64,000 nt of DNA from Phycomyces blakesleeanus NRRL 1555(-) (GCF_001638985.1 NW_017265135.1:1541223-1605222), one strand, 5' to 3'; positions 11,096-25,791 are shown, numbered from the stretch's first letter. Translations and numbers: made by a program. The notes: generated by a model from the letters alone, not told the origin.

Positions 11096-13307
11096 GGATA
11101 CTTCATATTCTCTAACCAACCGTAATCCCTCACACTTCTTTTCTTTTATTTTATTTATTCTTTAAAAAAAGAACTCGGTTCTTTATCAATTTTCTCAAAG
11201 AATATATAATAAAAAACCTCTTTATCAAAATTTGTTATCCAAGGATAATTGTATATCTTTGATTTTGTACTCTGGGGTACTACCGTATTCATAGGTAACA
11301 TTGAATTTGAAACTATTCATAAAATGCCGATTTCATACCAGCAAGAAATACCCCATTTACATCCGTACAAATTGAATTGAATTGCATTGCATTGTATTGA
11401 ACAAAACCAATCAGTAGAATTAGCTTCAATATGTGTATATGATTACATAAAATTAACATTTAGATAAGTTACCAGTAAAAATCTAAACCCTCTTAAAAGA
11501 GAATATTATTCGATATAGTGACATCAATATATATCTATAGACGTATAGAGATAGAGAAATATATGCTGAGAATGTAACAAGGTGAATGTCAGATTTCGCA
11601 AGATTGGAAAAAATCTTATCAAGGCAAGTAAATGTTTTAAAATCCATTGTTAATGAGGGATAAAATCAAAAATATTATTGGTACTATCATGAGAAAGAGA
11701 GAGAGAAAAGCATTACATGCATATCCATCTACTCATTTTCCATAGGAAAAGGAGCCGGGAAAGGTAAATGAATTCAACATCAGACTTATTACACATCAAG
11801 ATTACCCGACTACTGAAAATAGGACAAAGACAAAGACAAAAAATTAGTCCTCACCTTTGACATTACAAGCAAAATCTAAAAGTCAGGATATCAACAGACC
11901 TTAATTAAGAGCCCAGAAATTCAATAACACAGAGTCTTGAATAATAATAGTACCAACATAGACTCGAAAAGCTACAAAACCATCAAAGGTTGAGGGTTCA
12001 ATGTTTACCATAAAAAAAACCCCCTACCCCACTTTGATTGGGTAGAGGACAAAAAATGACGAATTTAACCTATTAATACAGTGTGTACTTTGGTGTCCAA
12101 CCTCATGCAGAACAGACGAGTTGACAAGACGGGATACCAGAGAATCTGAAGAAATCTCTAGAAATCTCTAGAAAAACATAGAAACAATTACTACTGAACA
12201 AAACAGTAGCTGTATATTCTCAGAAGGTGGAGTACCACAGGAGAATCAGCTTCAAGACCTTTTAAGCAGCTAGAAAAATAAAATCACAAAGCATCGATGG
12301 TCCATGTCTGCTATAGGTCAAGTATATTACACCCAAATCTGTTCAAGCTCCTTTATATATTATAGATGGCTATTTAAGCTCTAACGGACTGCTCTAGTCG
12401 CCGCAAAAAAAAACCACAAGCAAACTATAGACAAAATAAACCATAAGAAGATCGTACATTCAATATGACAGGTGTTCATCACAGTACTCTACATGTAAGA
12501 TGCCCAGCAATATCAAGGCAATGTTGGATAGTTATAGTATAAACCAAATACTCTACATGGGAGATTTTCTTCTTTAACTTGAATTTTTAGCGATTTTGTT
12601 CCCTTAAAATTCACGGCCTCCTTCTTATATGTATGTGAAAATATATTTGTTGATGTGTAAAAAAGAAATCAACAGTTTCTGAAGTAATAGTGAAAACACA
12701 GTATAGTTAACTGACATGCACGAAGGAAAAGGTCTTGCCTAAACACGTGACCAGAGAAAAGTGCTAGTACAGCAAATAAGTACTATGTCATAAGAATGAA
12801 TAATAAATATAAATGAATGGATACTATAACCAGTAATAGGTATTCACAAATATTAATATATAGAGCACAAACAAACACTATTAGTTGAAGAGAGTAAGGT
12901 TTGGCCATTAGTCTACTACTGACTATAGAAACGGTGTGCATAGCCAGCAAAGCATTACATTGATCAATTTATATAAAAACACTACCATAACAAACATCTT
13001 TCTCATGTAAATAAATAATAAAGTCATTAAAAGGGATGATGGGAAAGAATGGCGATCGACTGACAGCTGGGACTGCCCATGATGTTGAAATACATCTTGT
13101 AATCATAATTGTTATTTTTATTTTATTTTGGCGGAATAAAACGTCGGACAAAGTCGCCAAACGAATTTTATCATCAAAAGAAGTGTCTGCATGCAACAGC
13201 GCCAAGGACAAAGTTGATAGAAGGTATGTGTTGAAGGTCCGCTTTATTTTATATATAAAACTCCAGGGTCGGACAACAAGAAACTGTTCTTCTTTGACCC
13301 GCTCATC
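11096..13307. other. 2.2-kb intergenic stretch, no gene seen
   Basis: AT-rich, without a convincing ORF. Local features only: an ATTGAATTGAATTGCATTGC-type pentamer repeat near 11375-11400, and a short hairpin near 12017-12050 (CCCCCTACCCCA against GGGTAGAGG). The last 200-300 bp should hold the LCB1 promoter. Confidence 0.6.
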
Positions 13308-15324
13308 ATGGAGACCGTGACTGAATTACCCCTTGATGATGCTATCTTTTTCAATTCGACCGTCAACTCGGTCTATGAAATGATCACTGCCATCCCAGGT
13401 TCCCATCTAGTCATTGTGTACCTCAAGAATGCATACCAAAATGATCCCTTCCGCATTGCTCTCGAACTGTTTTTGGTCTTTTTTGCCATCAAATATATGT
13501 TGGCAAAGAAATACAAGCCTCATGACAATACTGTAAAACTTACTGTTAAGGTACCTGTCTTATTATCAGATTATTATATAAATTATTGTTTCTAACACCA
13601 TTGCTGTGTCATAACTTATAAAGGAGGTCGATGATCTTATTGAAGAATGGCAACCCGAAACTCTTGTACCTACTCTGAATACCCTCGATAAACTAAACCT
13701 TGATAGCACACCTGTCATTCTCGGCCCTCAATCTGCAAAGACCAGAGTATCTGGACATGCCAAGCCTCTCTTGAACCTTGCCACAACAAACTACCTCAAC
13801 CTGGCTGCCTCCGAACAAATTTGTGAAAGTGCTATCAAGACACTCAAGGAATATGGTGTTGGCTCTTGCGGTCCTCCTGGTTTCTATGGTACCATTGATG
13901 TCCACATGGACCTTGAAAAGGATATTGCACAGTTTTTGGGTACCGAAGAGGCTATCATTTATGCTCAAGGCTTTTCTACTATTTCTTCTGTTATTCCTGC
14001 ATTCTCCAAGAGAGGTGACTTGCTTGTTGTGTAAGTGATATTTTCAGTCATTCATTCATTAATACATATATATAAATATAAAGAACTAATTCCAACTAAA
14101 ACAAAAAAAACTTATCTTTATTTACTTTTAACATATTATTATACAATTTATAATCCTTTTATATATATGTATATATATCAGCGATGATGGCGTGAGTTTT
14201 GCTGTTCAAAAGGGTGTCCAGATTTCCCGCTCCAATGTCCGATACTTCAAGCACAACAACATGGACGATCTTGAACGCGTATTGAGAGATGTACAGGCTG
14301 ACCAGGACAAGGTAGATATTGGGCTACATTGTGGAGTCATTCCATGAAAGTACCAAAAATAAACTAACTGTGGCTGTGTAGAACAACAAACGTCTGACCC
14401 GCCGATTCATTGTCACCGAAGGATTGTTTGCCAACTTTGGTGATATTGCACCTTTGAAAAAACTGGTAAGTTTACTCTAACCTGTTGAGGATTAATATGT
14501 TTTTTGTTTTTGTTTTTTTTCTGGTTCTTTTTTAATAACATGCAGTACTTTAGGTTGAACTTAAGAAGAAATATAAGTACAGATTGATTTTGGATGAATC
14601 CCATTCTATTGGTGTAGTAGGAAATAACGGTAGAGGTCTCACTGATTTGTTCTCTGTGGATGTAAGTCCTATTATATATGTGTACATACAGTCCTTCTAA
14701 ACAAACTAACATCATTCTCGACTATAGGCCACAGAAGTGGATATGATTGTTGGTTCTTTGGCTAATGCATTTTGCGCTTCCGGTGGCTTCTGTGCTGCTA
14801 GCACTGAGGTTGTTGATCACCAGCGTTTGTCTGGCAGTGCGTATTGTTTCTCTGCTTCCATGCCTGCCATGCTTGCAGTATCTGCTTCAGAGGCTCTTAA
14901 GGTGATCCGCCAACAACCCTCGATCCTTAAGGAACTTTCTGAGCGTGCTCAAGTGTTCCGTCAGGTTCTTTCGCACAAGTCCCTTGAATCTCTTATCAGA
15001 GTTTCTGACAGTGATCTTCAATCTCCTGCTCCCTTTTTCCACATTTACCCCAAGAATTCTTTCTTGAGATCACGTGCTTTTGACCATGAGATTGATATCC
15101 CTCGCGTTGACCAAGAGCGTTTATTGCAAGATGTTGTCGACGAGTGTGCAGTCCAAGGTGTCTTGATTACTAGAGCTAAATATGTACATGATCAGGAAAA
15201 GAGTTGCCCTAGACCTAGCATTAAGCTCCATGTCACTATTGGACTTACAAAGAAGGAGAACGAAAAGGCTGCCGGTGTAGTAAAATCTGCCATTACAAAG
15301 GTGTTTGGAAAGTGGAGAAAATAA
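13308..15324 (+). CDS. LCB1: Serine palmitoyltransferase subunit 1 (LCB1)
   Basis: Non-catalytic subunit of serine palmitoyltransferase, which condenses serine with palmitoyl-CoA in the ER to start sphingolipid synthesis. Exons: 13308-13550, 13624-14030, 14182-14311, 14382-14465, 14554-14661, 14728-15324; 522 residues. A membrane segment near residues 40-65 ([18 protein letters not shown]) precedes the aminotransferase fold. [27 protein letters not shown] and [11 protein letters not shown] are diagnostic. As expected for LCB1, the PLP-binding lysine of LCB2 is missing: the corresponding region reads [18 protein letters not shown]. The start is the first ATG of the ORF. Confidence 0.96.
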
Positions 15325-16661
15325 TTCTTAAAACTATAATATATTAATCAACCTAATAACGTACAATACAATACAATACAATACAATAAAATAAAATACA
15401 TCTCATGAGAAATAAATAACAACCTTTTAATGTATTGTATTCCAGTGACAAAGTTACATACACTGGATTCTCTTTTCTTAGAAAAAAAAACTTTTTTAAA
15501 TTTTTGAAGTGTGGCCTAATAGGGAGCAAAGATAAGATAGCTGCAATTCCGTATATATAAAAAAAAACAAGTAATGAAGAAGATGGTGGAAATCGAGATT
15601 CTTTATTGACAACTCAACCAGTATAATATTTACAGAAATAAATATTGATCCCATATTCTCTGGAATCGGTATAATAGTATATATACTTTACGCAAGCATT
15701 AACACAAGACAGCACGTTTTCTTGCTGTATTCAATCTCATACAGTATCAACCTACAAGCAAACGATCTTTTGTATTGAAGAGTAGCTAAATTTTATCTAT
15801 GGACCAATATATTAAGATATTGTAGTACAGGATTTTTTTTTAAAAAAAAATAGACTGAAACATGTATCATGCTTGTTCCTGAGCTGAGGTTTTGTTGAAT
15901 AGAACATATGGGTTTTTATTTATTGAACAATGCCAGTTTACCCCACTTTTTTTATTTATCTTGAAAATATAATAAAGTATAGTGCACACATATGTAGTCA
16001 TGACTACAAACCCAGCTGCTTATATTAAAGCTATGTTTAACAGTAAGTATAGCAATATACTTCGTTTCTTGGATTATTTGTTGTAAAAAAAAAGCTTCAT
16101 GTACATACTTTTAAAATCCGGCGATACGTTTAGCCTTGTCTCCTTCGCAAATGCATGAATTTAATACTTTTGTTTATATTCTTAAGGTACCTTTTTTCAC
16201 ATGATAGTGGTATTGACTGGAGTGTGAATGTAAAAACCACCAGCCACAGGATAGCCACTCAAGGGATGTCTACAAATAGGAGCATTATCCTTTCATATTT
16301 TCTCTTTTCTCTCAATCTTTTTTCTTTTTCTTCTTTGCCACACGTTCCTATTATATAATATGATTGGCTGAAATGGCTCAAGTAGGACGTTAAACTGCTT
16401 TGCTTGGGCCATGTAAAAAACCCTTAAACTGACATGATTGAAAACGCGTCACATGTCAAAATGTCAAATGCATTATATATATATATATATATTGTAAATT
16501 GGTGCGAGAATTTACTATTCAAAATATGAATATTTGAAAATATAATGTAAAAACAGGGCTGCTTAGATACCAAGGGCTGGCAATAAGAAAACTTTATTTG
16601 GCTAAAATACGGTAAATAATTAAGGCTTTTTTGGGGTAATTTTAAGGGTTTTCTCAAAGGT
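15325..16661. other. Intergenic, simple repeats, no gene seen
   Basis: Begins with a tandem ACAAT repeat (15361-15400) just after LCB1, then AT-rich sequence with a (TA)n run at about 16475-16492. No supported gene. Confidence 0.6.
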
Positions 16662-18630
16662 AATTCTAGGGGTGTTTTATGTAAAACTAACTTTTTTTTT
16701 ATCTTTTACTTTTATGGATAATTGGGTATCTCCGCTCTCTTGCGGATGTAAGACTTTATTCATATACTATAATAATACTTCTTTATCTTTTATAAATATA
16801 CATTTTCATGAGGCAATATATCAAATAAAATTCTCTTGTATAGCTGAAAGCCATTGAATTACTTTATGGCAAAATGATTGCTGATATGGCTATATATTAC
16901 AAAAGATGCATTGTTACTAATTGCTATAATACAGAGCGTTCTTTATTTATTATAATTGGCTATCAGTGTTTTCATAAATCTACGTCCCAATATCAAACGT
17001 GTTATTCTATTGTATCTATCGTGCGATTTTCGTATTCTTCAACAGGATAAATATCTGCTTTTGTAGAGACTCTATCTATCTTTATAGCCTACCCATAATA
17101 CTATAGGTTCGAATAACAATAACAATAACAATAGAGTAGATATACTATGACATTAAAAGCTCTTATATCCGCCTTTTTTGTATTATTTCGTATGATCTAA
17201 TCCAGCTATCAGAAAAGATTATATTTGGATACTTTAGCTTCTTTTCTTCTTCATTATCAAGCTCGGTCTCCTTGCTATATACATATTGTCAATAGGATTC
17301 TGTGCCAACATGTCTTGATGAGATTGTAGAAATCATTCGTGAACAAGATAAACACGAGGGGACTAATTGTTAACTTGGACAGCAATTCCTTTCGAGGTTA
17401 GAAGAACAGTGTGATGAGGTTTAGAGGGGGAATTCAATCAGATATTTTTGACCTCTTTATCCAAGATTAACAGCAACACTATCAAAAGACCCACTTCCAG
17501 AAACATTAGTATCATTGACTCGAAAATTAACTATATACATTTTTTTTTTACTAAAAAACCAAGAAGTAATTTGAGAGCTCTATTTTTTTATTGGTTTTGA
17601 AAAAAAGAGCTTTGTTATACTGCATTAGTGAAAACTATTGTGAACAGACGAAGAAACTGCAAATACACCTATGACCATCAAATAACTGAATTTAAAAGTA
17701 GCAAGTTTCGCAGGAATTTTTCTTTGGAATTTTAAAGCCCATCAACCAAACGTTCTTGTTGTCGAACAATCCCTCTCTTGGACTTCAAGCCGAATCAATA
17801 GTATTCCTTTTTTCACACTTTAGTCAAGCCAACAAGTTTATTTCATGTAAGTACCAAAATTTGAGCAGCCATAATTTTCTTATCTCGTTAATATATCTTC
17901 TCCATTTACATCAACTAATCTAGAGACAAAGAACGTCTAATAAGTAATATGCTTACAAAAAATGTGTCCAGCTTGTGTCTTGATCATGGGAAACTGATGT
18001 TTATCTGCCAGTAAATACCATAAGACCAAAAGTATATTTACAATTTTATTGAATAGTTAAGTTTGCGTGCTTGAACAATGTCATTTGTGTTCCAAGCCAT
18101 ATATTAAAAAAAATAGTAAATCGTCAATAATCGCCTATATCACCAATATCAAACAATATGTGTAATCTGCCATGTTCTTCTACGGTGGCCTTACAGCCCG
18201 CCTTGATTTTCCTATTATTAATAGCCTTGTGAATTACTCTAAGTTTACTAATCTAAATTATTTGGAGGACTTGGCTTTTTACAGTTTAAGCATCGTTTGT
18301 GGAATAGATATTTGTGCCGCCACAAACTGTAGACACATCCTTAATAAATTACGATATGATGAAACAATTCCCGTTAGATTTACCTTTTTCCTTCAAGCTG
18401 GGAATATTGTAAGACCAAGAGAGGATGTCTCAGAAGATTTTTATGCGAAGAAAAATTTACCAAGTTCCAGAAGAATCACTGGTTTGAAGAACAGTAAAAA
18501 GAAGACGGAAAGTATAAATCTTGGAACCTGGTTATTGTTAAGCATCTTCGGGTTTCCATTCGGTAAGTCATTATGTGCCTTGGATATTTTAGTGAATTGT
18601 TTTACTATTACCTCTTGTAATGCATTATGA
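16662..18630 (+). mobile_element. Copy B of the R1 repeat family, degenerate
   Basis: The part 16662-17468 is an inverted, nearly identical copy of 4697-3889. Homology to copy A then weakens to about 17515. At 18172-18630 there is a 152-codon open frame, not preceded by other gene structure. Its segment FTNLNYLEDLAFYSLSIVCG and the following SSRRITGLKNSKKK match in layout the broken frames near 3790-3590 and 36445-36570. This is the least damaged coding piece of the family in the window. I do not recognise the protein. Extent is approximate. Confidence 0.5.
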
Positions 18631-20893
18631 CGAATAACTTTGTGTATATCTCAAAAACATGCTTTTATAAGAGTATTACAAAGCAAAAAGGTGAGACAAA
18701 AGTGGCATATTAAAAAAAAAGTCTATTTTTTGAACTTCTGACAAAGAAATGGGAAAAATTGAAATTGAAATTGAAATATATATAAAAGTGAAAAGAAATG
18801 TCTAGTTAAAATACCATCCTAAACCTATTCTTAAGACTACAAAGAACCTTGCCAAATTATCTTACAAGTTGTCATTTTTTGTCATTGTGTACTACCTCCA
18901 AAACCACAATTGAATGAAATATAGTATTTTTGCAGCAATTTATATACATACAATGGTGTGCTCAAGTTAATAGTAATAATAAAAAAAGCCAATTGGATGT
19001 AATAAAAGCAAATACCGCTTAGTCCAATTAAAGAGAAACTAAGCCAAGTTGAAAGGCAATTCGGTCTGCTTTTTTTAGATAGTGTATCTGAGCATTCCAG
19101 ATATTTTCTCAAGCATACAAAGTAAATCATGGGATGAAGTGGATTTTCAGTGGTATGAGGAGCAGTTCTAGCCGGAATACATAAAAAAACAGCAGGAATT
19201 AAATTGTACAATGAATTTTTAAAAAGCTTGTGCAAAACACATTCTAATGAGGCATAGATTCGATCGAGAAGAGATACAGGGTTTTCCCATTCTGTTAGTA
19301 TATTGAGATATAAAAATTTATACACGTCAGTTGAATGATAGAACATAGGATTACTCCTTCACAAAAAAATGGATTAGGAAAAATAATTTAAAGGGTAAGG
19401 TAAATAAAAAAAAACTCGATATTAACTGTAGGAATTCTAGCACTTTCTATCCTAGCAAGCATATGATTCTTGTCGATAAATGTAGTGGTCAAGTACTATT
19501 ACATTTTATACACCTTGTCATTTAGTAGGTGGCCTTGTTCATATTTTTGCCCAATATCTAATTTGATTGTTTGTAATAATCAATATTTTAAAGCTTATCT
19601 ACACAAATAACCTGCCAGCCACTGTATAAATGTCATCTGTTGTATATTTGACGTTGTTAGCAAAATAAGAAACAAGTGTCTTTAATAGTATTGAATACCT
19701 GTACAACCTATGTACAGATAAACAATCATGCAATCAAAGTACACATATATAAAATCCCAAGAAAGACTGCACGAGTGTCAAGGAGGATAAAATATTCTTC
19801 CAATATGTAACATCACTGATAGTGAAAAATAGCTGATGCTACCTATGATTGGCCTGATTGAAGAAGATGGCATACACACAACTAAAGGTTATTCATTCGG
19901 AGATCTAAATTTAAAATCTAGTAAGAGACCAAGTAAGTCTTGACAGAAAATAATGTTCATATTTTAGCTTGATAGATCATCAGAAAGCACTTTAAAATAG
20001 AAATAAAAGGGTACCATAGAGTAAATAATTTATCACTATATATTTCTAATATATATAAACTCATATTATAATTATACATTCTTACATGTATTCATTGTTA
20101 TATGGCAATCAGATCCAGCTCATACAATTCTTTTTTTTTTAAAAAAAAAAACTTGATCAAATAGGGGGGGGGGGGGGGGGTATATACCTCCTCTTCAAAG
20201 CCCCCTTTTGTATACACATGCAGTAGTAGCAGTACAAGACAGTGGTAAGTTAAATGGTCATGAAATATATAAAGAAAATGGCCTTGTCTTCTGTATTCAC
20301 ATTATCCTTTTCTTTTTAGAACAATTTTGATGACATCTAAACTCAATATTTGTTAATCCAACCCAGTTTACATAAGATCATATATGTATATGTATATGTA
20401 CATGTATATATATATAATTATATGATTATACCATTCCATTATAAAACCTTTTTCAATAGAAAACATATACATTTCTTTTAAAAAATAAATATAATTACTG
20501 AGGTATAGAATTACTTAAAGAGGATTTCTTTAACCACGTATATATACAAGCTATATTGAAGCAGATACAATCTTGACCACTTGTACATGCCTATTTCTTA
20601 CTGCATAATTTCTCTTCTGGACTGACATAAAGCAACAGATTCTATGATATTATACTATACAGCAAGCAATTAGTGAAAATCAGAGCGTACAAATATATCA
20701 AAACTTACTTTCTGATACTGTTCCTGAGAAATATCTGGAGAAAAAGGTAATCTTGAGTGAGCATAACAACAGGCGGAGACATTCAAATGAAGGAAAGTGG
20801 CTTGTAAGTCCATTCTCACTCCGATCAAGAAGGAAAAGAAGGCCAATCCTCCGGCCATCCTCGCTCTATTCTCTTACTCTTTAAAGCGGCTCA
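18631..20893. other. Intergenic, possible unknown ORF, poly-G run
   Basis: Mostly AT-rich. A 154-codon open frame on the minus strand (19346-18882) has no recognisable domain and a composition like the surrounding noncoding DNA; I do not call it a gene. A run of ten T and ten A (20133-20151) is followed by a 17-G homopolymer (about 20164-20180), striking in DNA this AT-rich. Confidence 0.55.
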
Positions 20894-23800
20894 ATGTCCT
20901 CAACCATCCCACCACCATCCAACGCGCAGTATGGTCTATTGTGTCTTCTTGAAATGGCATAAAGTCATGACTAACAGACTTGTCACAACACTATTATAGG
21001 AGACCGCCTTCTGCTTCACTACCACAGACCCAACCTTCTACGTCTGCTTCAGTCGCACCCCCTTTTCCTCATCATCTCAGTGCTGCCACCATGACATCAA
21101 AAAGTACTCCTTCCCAACAACCTTCTCCTCTATTGGCATTGCCTTCTAGAGTGAGTGATATGTCTTATCAGAGCCCGTCTATTTCCTCTTCCTCTCCAAA
21201 TTACTCGACAGTATCCCAGCCACCGCATACACAAAACATTCATGGCGGCATGCTCAACTTGTCTCCTTCTGGCTCTATTGCCTCAAATGCCGAAGGACAC
21301 ACTTCTAAGAGCAAGTCCCACCCACCAAAACCTATGCTACCACCTATGCTTGCACGCAACAGAGCACCTTCACCCTTTGCGGACCATGCGAAGAGTGCTA
21401 TCCCACGTGTACACTCTCCGCCTGTTGGGACACCCCCGAAGCATAGTGCCACGACTGGATACAGACCTTTAAATGTGAGGGATGCACTCACATACCTTGA
21501 CCAGGTGAAAGTGCAGTTCTCAGATCAGCCAGATGTGTACAATCGTTTTCTGGATATAATGAAGGATTTCAAAAGCCAATCGTATGTAATGTGACTGTGT
21601 ATCAAATGAACCGTCCACCTTTAACTAATCTACTGTAGGATTGATACACCTGGTGTCATTGAGCGCGTGTCTACGCTCTTCAAGGGTCATCCGACGTTGA
21701 TATCGGGGTTCAATACATTTCTACCTCCGGGATATCGTATTGAATGTTCCTATGATCCCCGCGAACCCGACCTGATTCGAGTAACCACCCCCAGCGGTAC
21801 AACTACAACCACTGGAGGAAGTAGCAGTGCAAACTTCGGTGGCAGAATGATGGAATCTGATAATATTCCAGCTACCCAACCATACTATCCATCGTATGGT
21901 CATATGCCTGCACCACCACCACAACAAATGTCCATGCACTCCAATCCACAATCTTCCATGCAAGGTTCATATCCTCCCATTGGGGAATCCTCTCGACCAA
22001 TTATTCCACAATATCAGTCCAATGTAGCTGGCCAGACCCAACAAGCAAATGGTAAGCGTGGTCCAGTTGAATTTAACCATGCAATCAACTATGTGAACAA
22101 GATAAAGGTAAAACACTAGCAACGAACCACAGTAATAGAATATATATATATATATATATATATATGGGAGTGAAAGAAATATAAGAAAAAAAATTAATCT
22201 CTGGAACCTATATAACAGAACAGATTCACTGGAAGACCTGAGACATACAAGCAATTTCTTGAAATACTACAAACATATCAAAAAGAACAAAAGCCAATAC
22301 AAGTGGTGTATACGCATGTTCAGTCATTATTTGATGGCGCACCCGATTTATTAGATGAATTTAAACAATTCTTACCAGAAATAACTGGCCAACCGGCCAG
22401 TGTACTATTTGGCGACATTGGATCCCCATATTATGGTATGATAATATACTTGACTATGTTAAAACAATAATTATTAATATCTTTCTCTGTGGAGTTACAG
22501 CTCATGGAGGTCCTAAGCATAACATGCACGACTCTTCACCACACAGTACTTCTATGATTCCACCCGGGAAGAAGAAAAGAGTCACTGGGGGCGAACGATC
22601 TACGATGAATGTCCCTCCCAAAGTGAGTAAAAAATATTGCTTGTGTATATATAGATATAGATATATATAAGCTAATGCCAAATAGACATCCAAGCGATCC
22701 AAAATCTACCACAAGCAGGCCTTGGACGGAGAGAGTGGACAAGCTGATCCTTACGCTTATCCAGTATCTCCATTCGACCCTGTATCTCCTACTGTGACAG
22801 TAGAAGAAGTAGAGCTTTTTGAACGTATCCGCAAGCATATTGGAAACAAGCCTTCATATGAAGAGTTCCTCAAGACCCTCAATCTTTACACTCAGCAAAT
22901 CATCACATTGGAAACTCTCATTGAACAAATCAGTACCTTTCTTGGAAACAACAAGGAGCTATTTGACTGGTTCAAGAGTGTCGTAAGCTATGAGCCTTCT
23001 GAAAAAGAAATAGAGCCACCAAACCCAACTATACCTAAGCCGGATTTGATGCACTGTAAAACTGTCGAAGGAAGTCCGAGTTATCGCCTGGTGCCAAAGA
23101 GTGTAAGTAATAAAACTTGAACAAATAAAACAGCAGTCGCAATAACACCCTATTCTATCTCCACCTCTCTCTCTCTTGTAGTGGCAGAACCAGCCTTGCT
23201 CTGGCAGAGACCAGCTGGCCTGGGAAGTTCTTAATGATGAATATGTGTCACATCCTATTTGGGCAAGTGAAGATGATGGCTTCGTGGCTTCAAAAAAGAG
23301 TCAATATGAAGAAGCTATGCATCGATGTGAAGAAGAAAGGTAAGTAATAAAAGTTTGGTGAGAGTTATATTGTTTCTGATTATAATCTCCGCCTTAGATA
23401 TGATTACAACCTAAATATCGAAGCAAACTTGAACACTATTGCCTTATTGGAGCCTATTGCTAAGAAGATTGAGACAATGAATGCTGAGGAAAAAGCTGCA
23501 ATGCGCCTTAAGCCTGGATTGGGCGGCCAATCAGTCACTATCTATGAACGTATCATAAAGAAAGTATATGATAAAGAACGTGGCCTCGAAATTATTGAAC
23601 TTCTATATACCAACCCTGCCCATGTTGTTCCTATTCTCCTCAAACGATTGAAGCAAAAAGACGAAGAATGGAAGAAAGCACAGGTTTGTGACAATGAAAT
23701 TAAAATGGTACAGATAATTTATCCGAATATTGTATTTATTTATTTTTCTTTATCTCAGCGTGAATGGAACAAGATTTGGCGCGAACTCGACGCAAAGAAC

Positions 23801-25563
23801 TTTTACAAAGCCCTCGACTACCAAGGAATAAACTTTAAGAGCAACGACCGTAAAGCTATGGCACCAAAATCGCTTATTAACGAAATCGAAGTCAAATATC
23901 ATCGACAGAATTTGCCTCAAAAATCGATCTTGGGAAATTCGAAGTCCAAATCAAAGTCAATTTACCAATACACATATCCATGCAAAGATCCTGAAGTATT
24001 CAAAGATGTCACTCGCATCATATTCTCTTATATCGACCGCCAGACAGGATTCACTGGAAACGACAGAGAAAAGATTCGCACGTTTATTCGCACATTTATT
24101 CCACTTTGGTTCCATGTTGAGGATGTAGTACCTGAAGGAATGTCTCATTATATTGACGATGTAGACGAAGAAGATATAATTGACGAGGACGAAGATGCTC
24201 ATTCTACAAATACTGATGATTCAGAATCAGAATTTGGCCGCTCACCAGGAAAACGGAGTATGTCACCTTCACGACAAAGACATGCTAGAGGAAATCGTAG
24301 TCAAGAAGATGATGCAACAATGGATCTTCTTCGCGATGTTCTCACAAAGAATAAGACTGCTTTTGAGCAACTCACAGGCATGGAAATTGACGAGTCTGCA
24401 CCAAAATCTCCCTCTGCTCCAGAAGAGCCAACACAAACTGAAATGAAGCCGATAAAAGAGGAGGAAAAAGACTCGTCTAAAGATAAATTTGGCTCACCTG
24501 CGCAAGTTCCAGGAGCTGAGAGTACATCTGTTGCCATTGAAGTACCAGCAGTGCCAGTCTCTGAATCAGTCTCTGGGACAGTGTCAGAGCCGGTCTCAGA
24601 AGAACCAGCAGAAGCAGTAGTAGTATCAAAAGAGACTAGTCCAACAGAATCTACATCCACTTTACCCAAAGCATCACCAAAGGGAGATAACCCAGAATCT
24701 GACACCGTAACTTGCAATACTCAACGAACAAATTATGATTTCTTTTGCAACAACACTTTCTACTGCTTTTTTAGATTATATGAGGTAATATCAGACATGT
24801 ATACATATAGATCCATGGAATCTAAATCTAGAACCATAGACATTATATGCACGCCTCATCAAAATGAAAGCATTGGATGCAGACATGCGAGCAAACCCAC
24901 GAAAGGGAAAGCGTGCTAACAAAGTTGCAGCGGGACTTGGACTTTACAGCAATCGATTTGACGGTAAATATTTTTTGGGCTCATGTATATATTAATCTGT
25001 CTAATTTATCCATGTTCAAATGGTATTATATAATATTCAATGCAGAACTCGACCTATCCAATGGATACTATCACGCAATACTCGAACTTATTGATAAATT
25101 ATTTGATGGTGAACTCGAACAGCCTGTGTTTGAAGAGAGCACACGCTATTTATTCTGTACTGAAGCCTACGTCTTCTTCACAGTGGATAAATTGGCACTT
25201 GCCATCATAAAACAGGTATGTTAAAGGTGGTATGCGGCTCTTGGTTTACTTGTCTAATATTTATTCGTGATTCTTCGTTTAGATACAAGCTATTACTGTT
25301 GATACCAAATCGGTGGAGCTTATTAGACTTTTAAGAAGCGATCAAAGTCTTGAAATGTCAACGCCAAAGATACTATCCGTTTACCGTTCACGAGCAGAAG
25401 ATATTGTGGGCTCTGATGAAAACTTGTACAGAATTAATTTTGTAAGTCTTAAGCGAAACTATTATATGAATTATCCAACTGACAGGAGGTTATCTCGTTG
25501 ATTTAGAACACAGAGTCTAAGATTATGTCTATCCAATTGTTGGGTAGAGGAGATTCAGTATAA
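20894..25563 (+). CDS. SIN3: SIN3 transcriptional corepressor (paired amphipathic helix protein)
   Basis: Scaffold of the Rpd3/HDAC complex. Thirteen exons: 20894-20933, 20978-21581, 21639-22107, 22219-22435, 22501-22622, 22686-23102, 23182-23339, 23398-23683, 23759-24784, 24840-24963, 25046-25215, 25283-25441, 25507-25563; 1,282 residues in frame. PAH1 starts [23 protein letters not shown]2 reads [22 protein letters not shown]3 lies around [20 protein letters not shown]. The HDAC-interaction domain contains [20 protein letters not shown], and the C-terminal Sin3 domain has [15 protein letters not shown]. The linker after it is acidic and low-complexity (Glu/Ser/Pro/Val). The first intron uses a weak donor (GTCTAT) but is only 44 bp and has a good branch site (GACTAAC); frame demands it. 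Confidence 0.95.
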
Positions 25564-25791
25564 TATAAGCAATAAATATTTGTATAAAAAACAGTAATAT
25601 AATAATCATAATAACAATAATAATAATTATAATATATATATATAACAAATTCAGCAAGGTGTATATTTTTTAGCGATATGTATATATATAAATATAAATA
25701 TATATATATGAGTATGTGTGTTTATAAGGTGAAGGAGTGTTTGATAAATAGAATAAACGAAGAGGTCAACAAAGCAAATATTTGGATTAGC
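25564..25791. repeat. AT-rich 3' flank of SIN3
   Basis: (TAA)n and (TA)n tracts from 25600 to 25710, then unremarkable sequence. Confidence 0.6.

Noticed and set aside
17105..17130. tRNA gene at GGTTCGAATAAC
   Set aside because: B-box-like string only; no cloverleaf can be formed and it is followed by a simple repeat.
18882..19346. 154-codon open frame on the minus strand as a gene
   Set aside because: No recognisable domain, AT-driven composition, no splice or promoter support; left as unknown sequence.
24301..24717. 138-codon frame opposite the SIN3 acidic linker
   Set aside because: Shadow of a low-complexity coding stretch.
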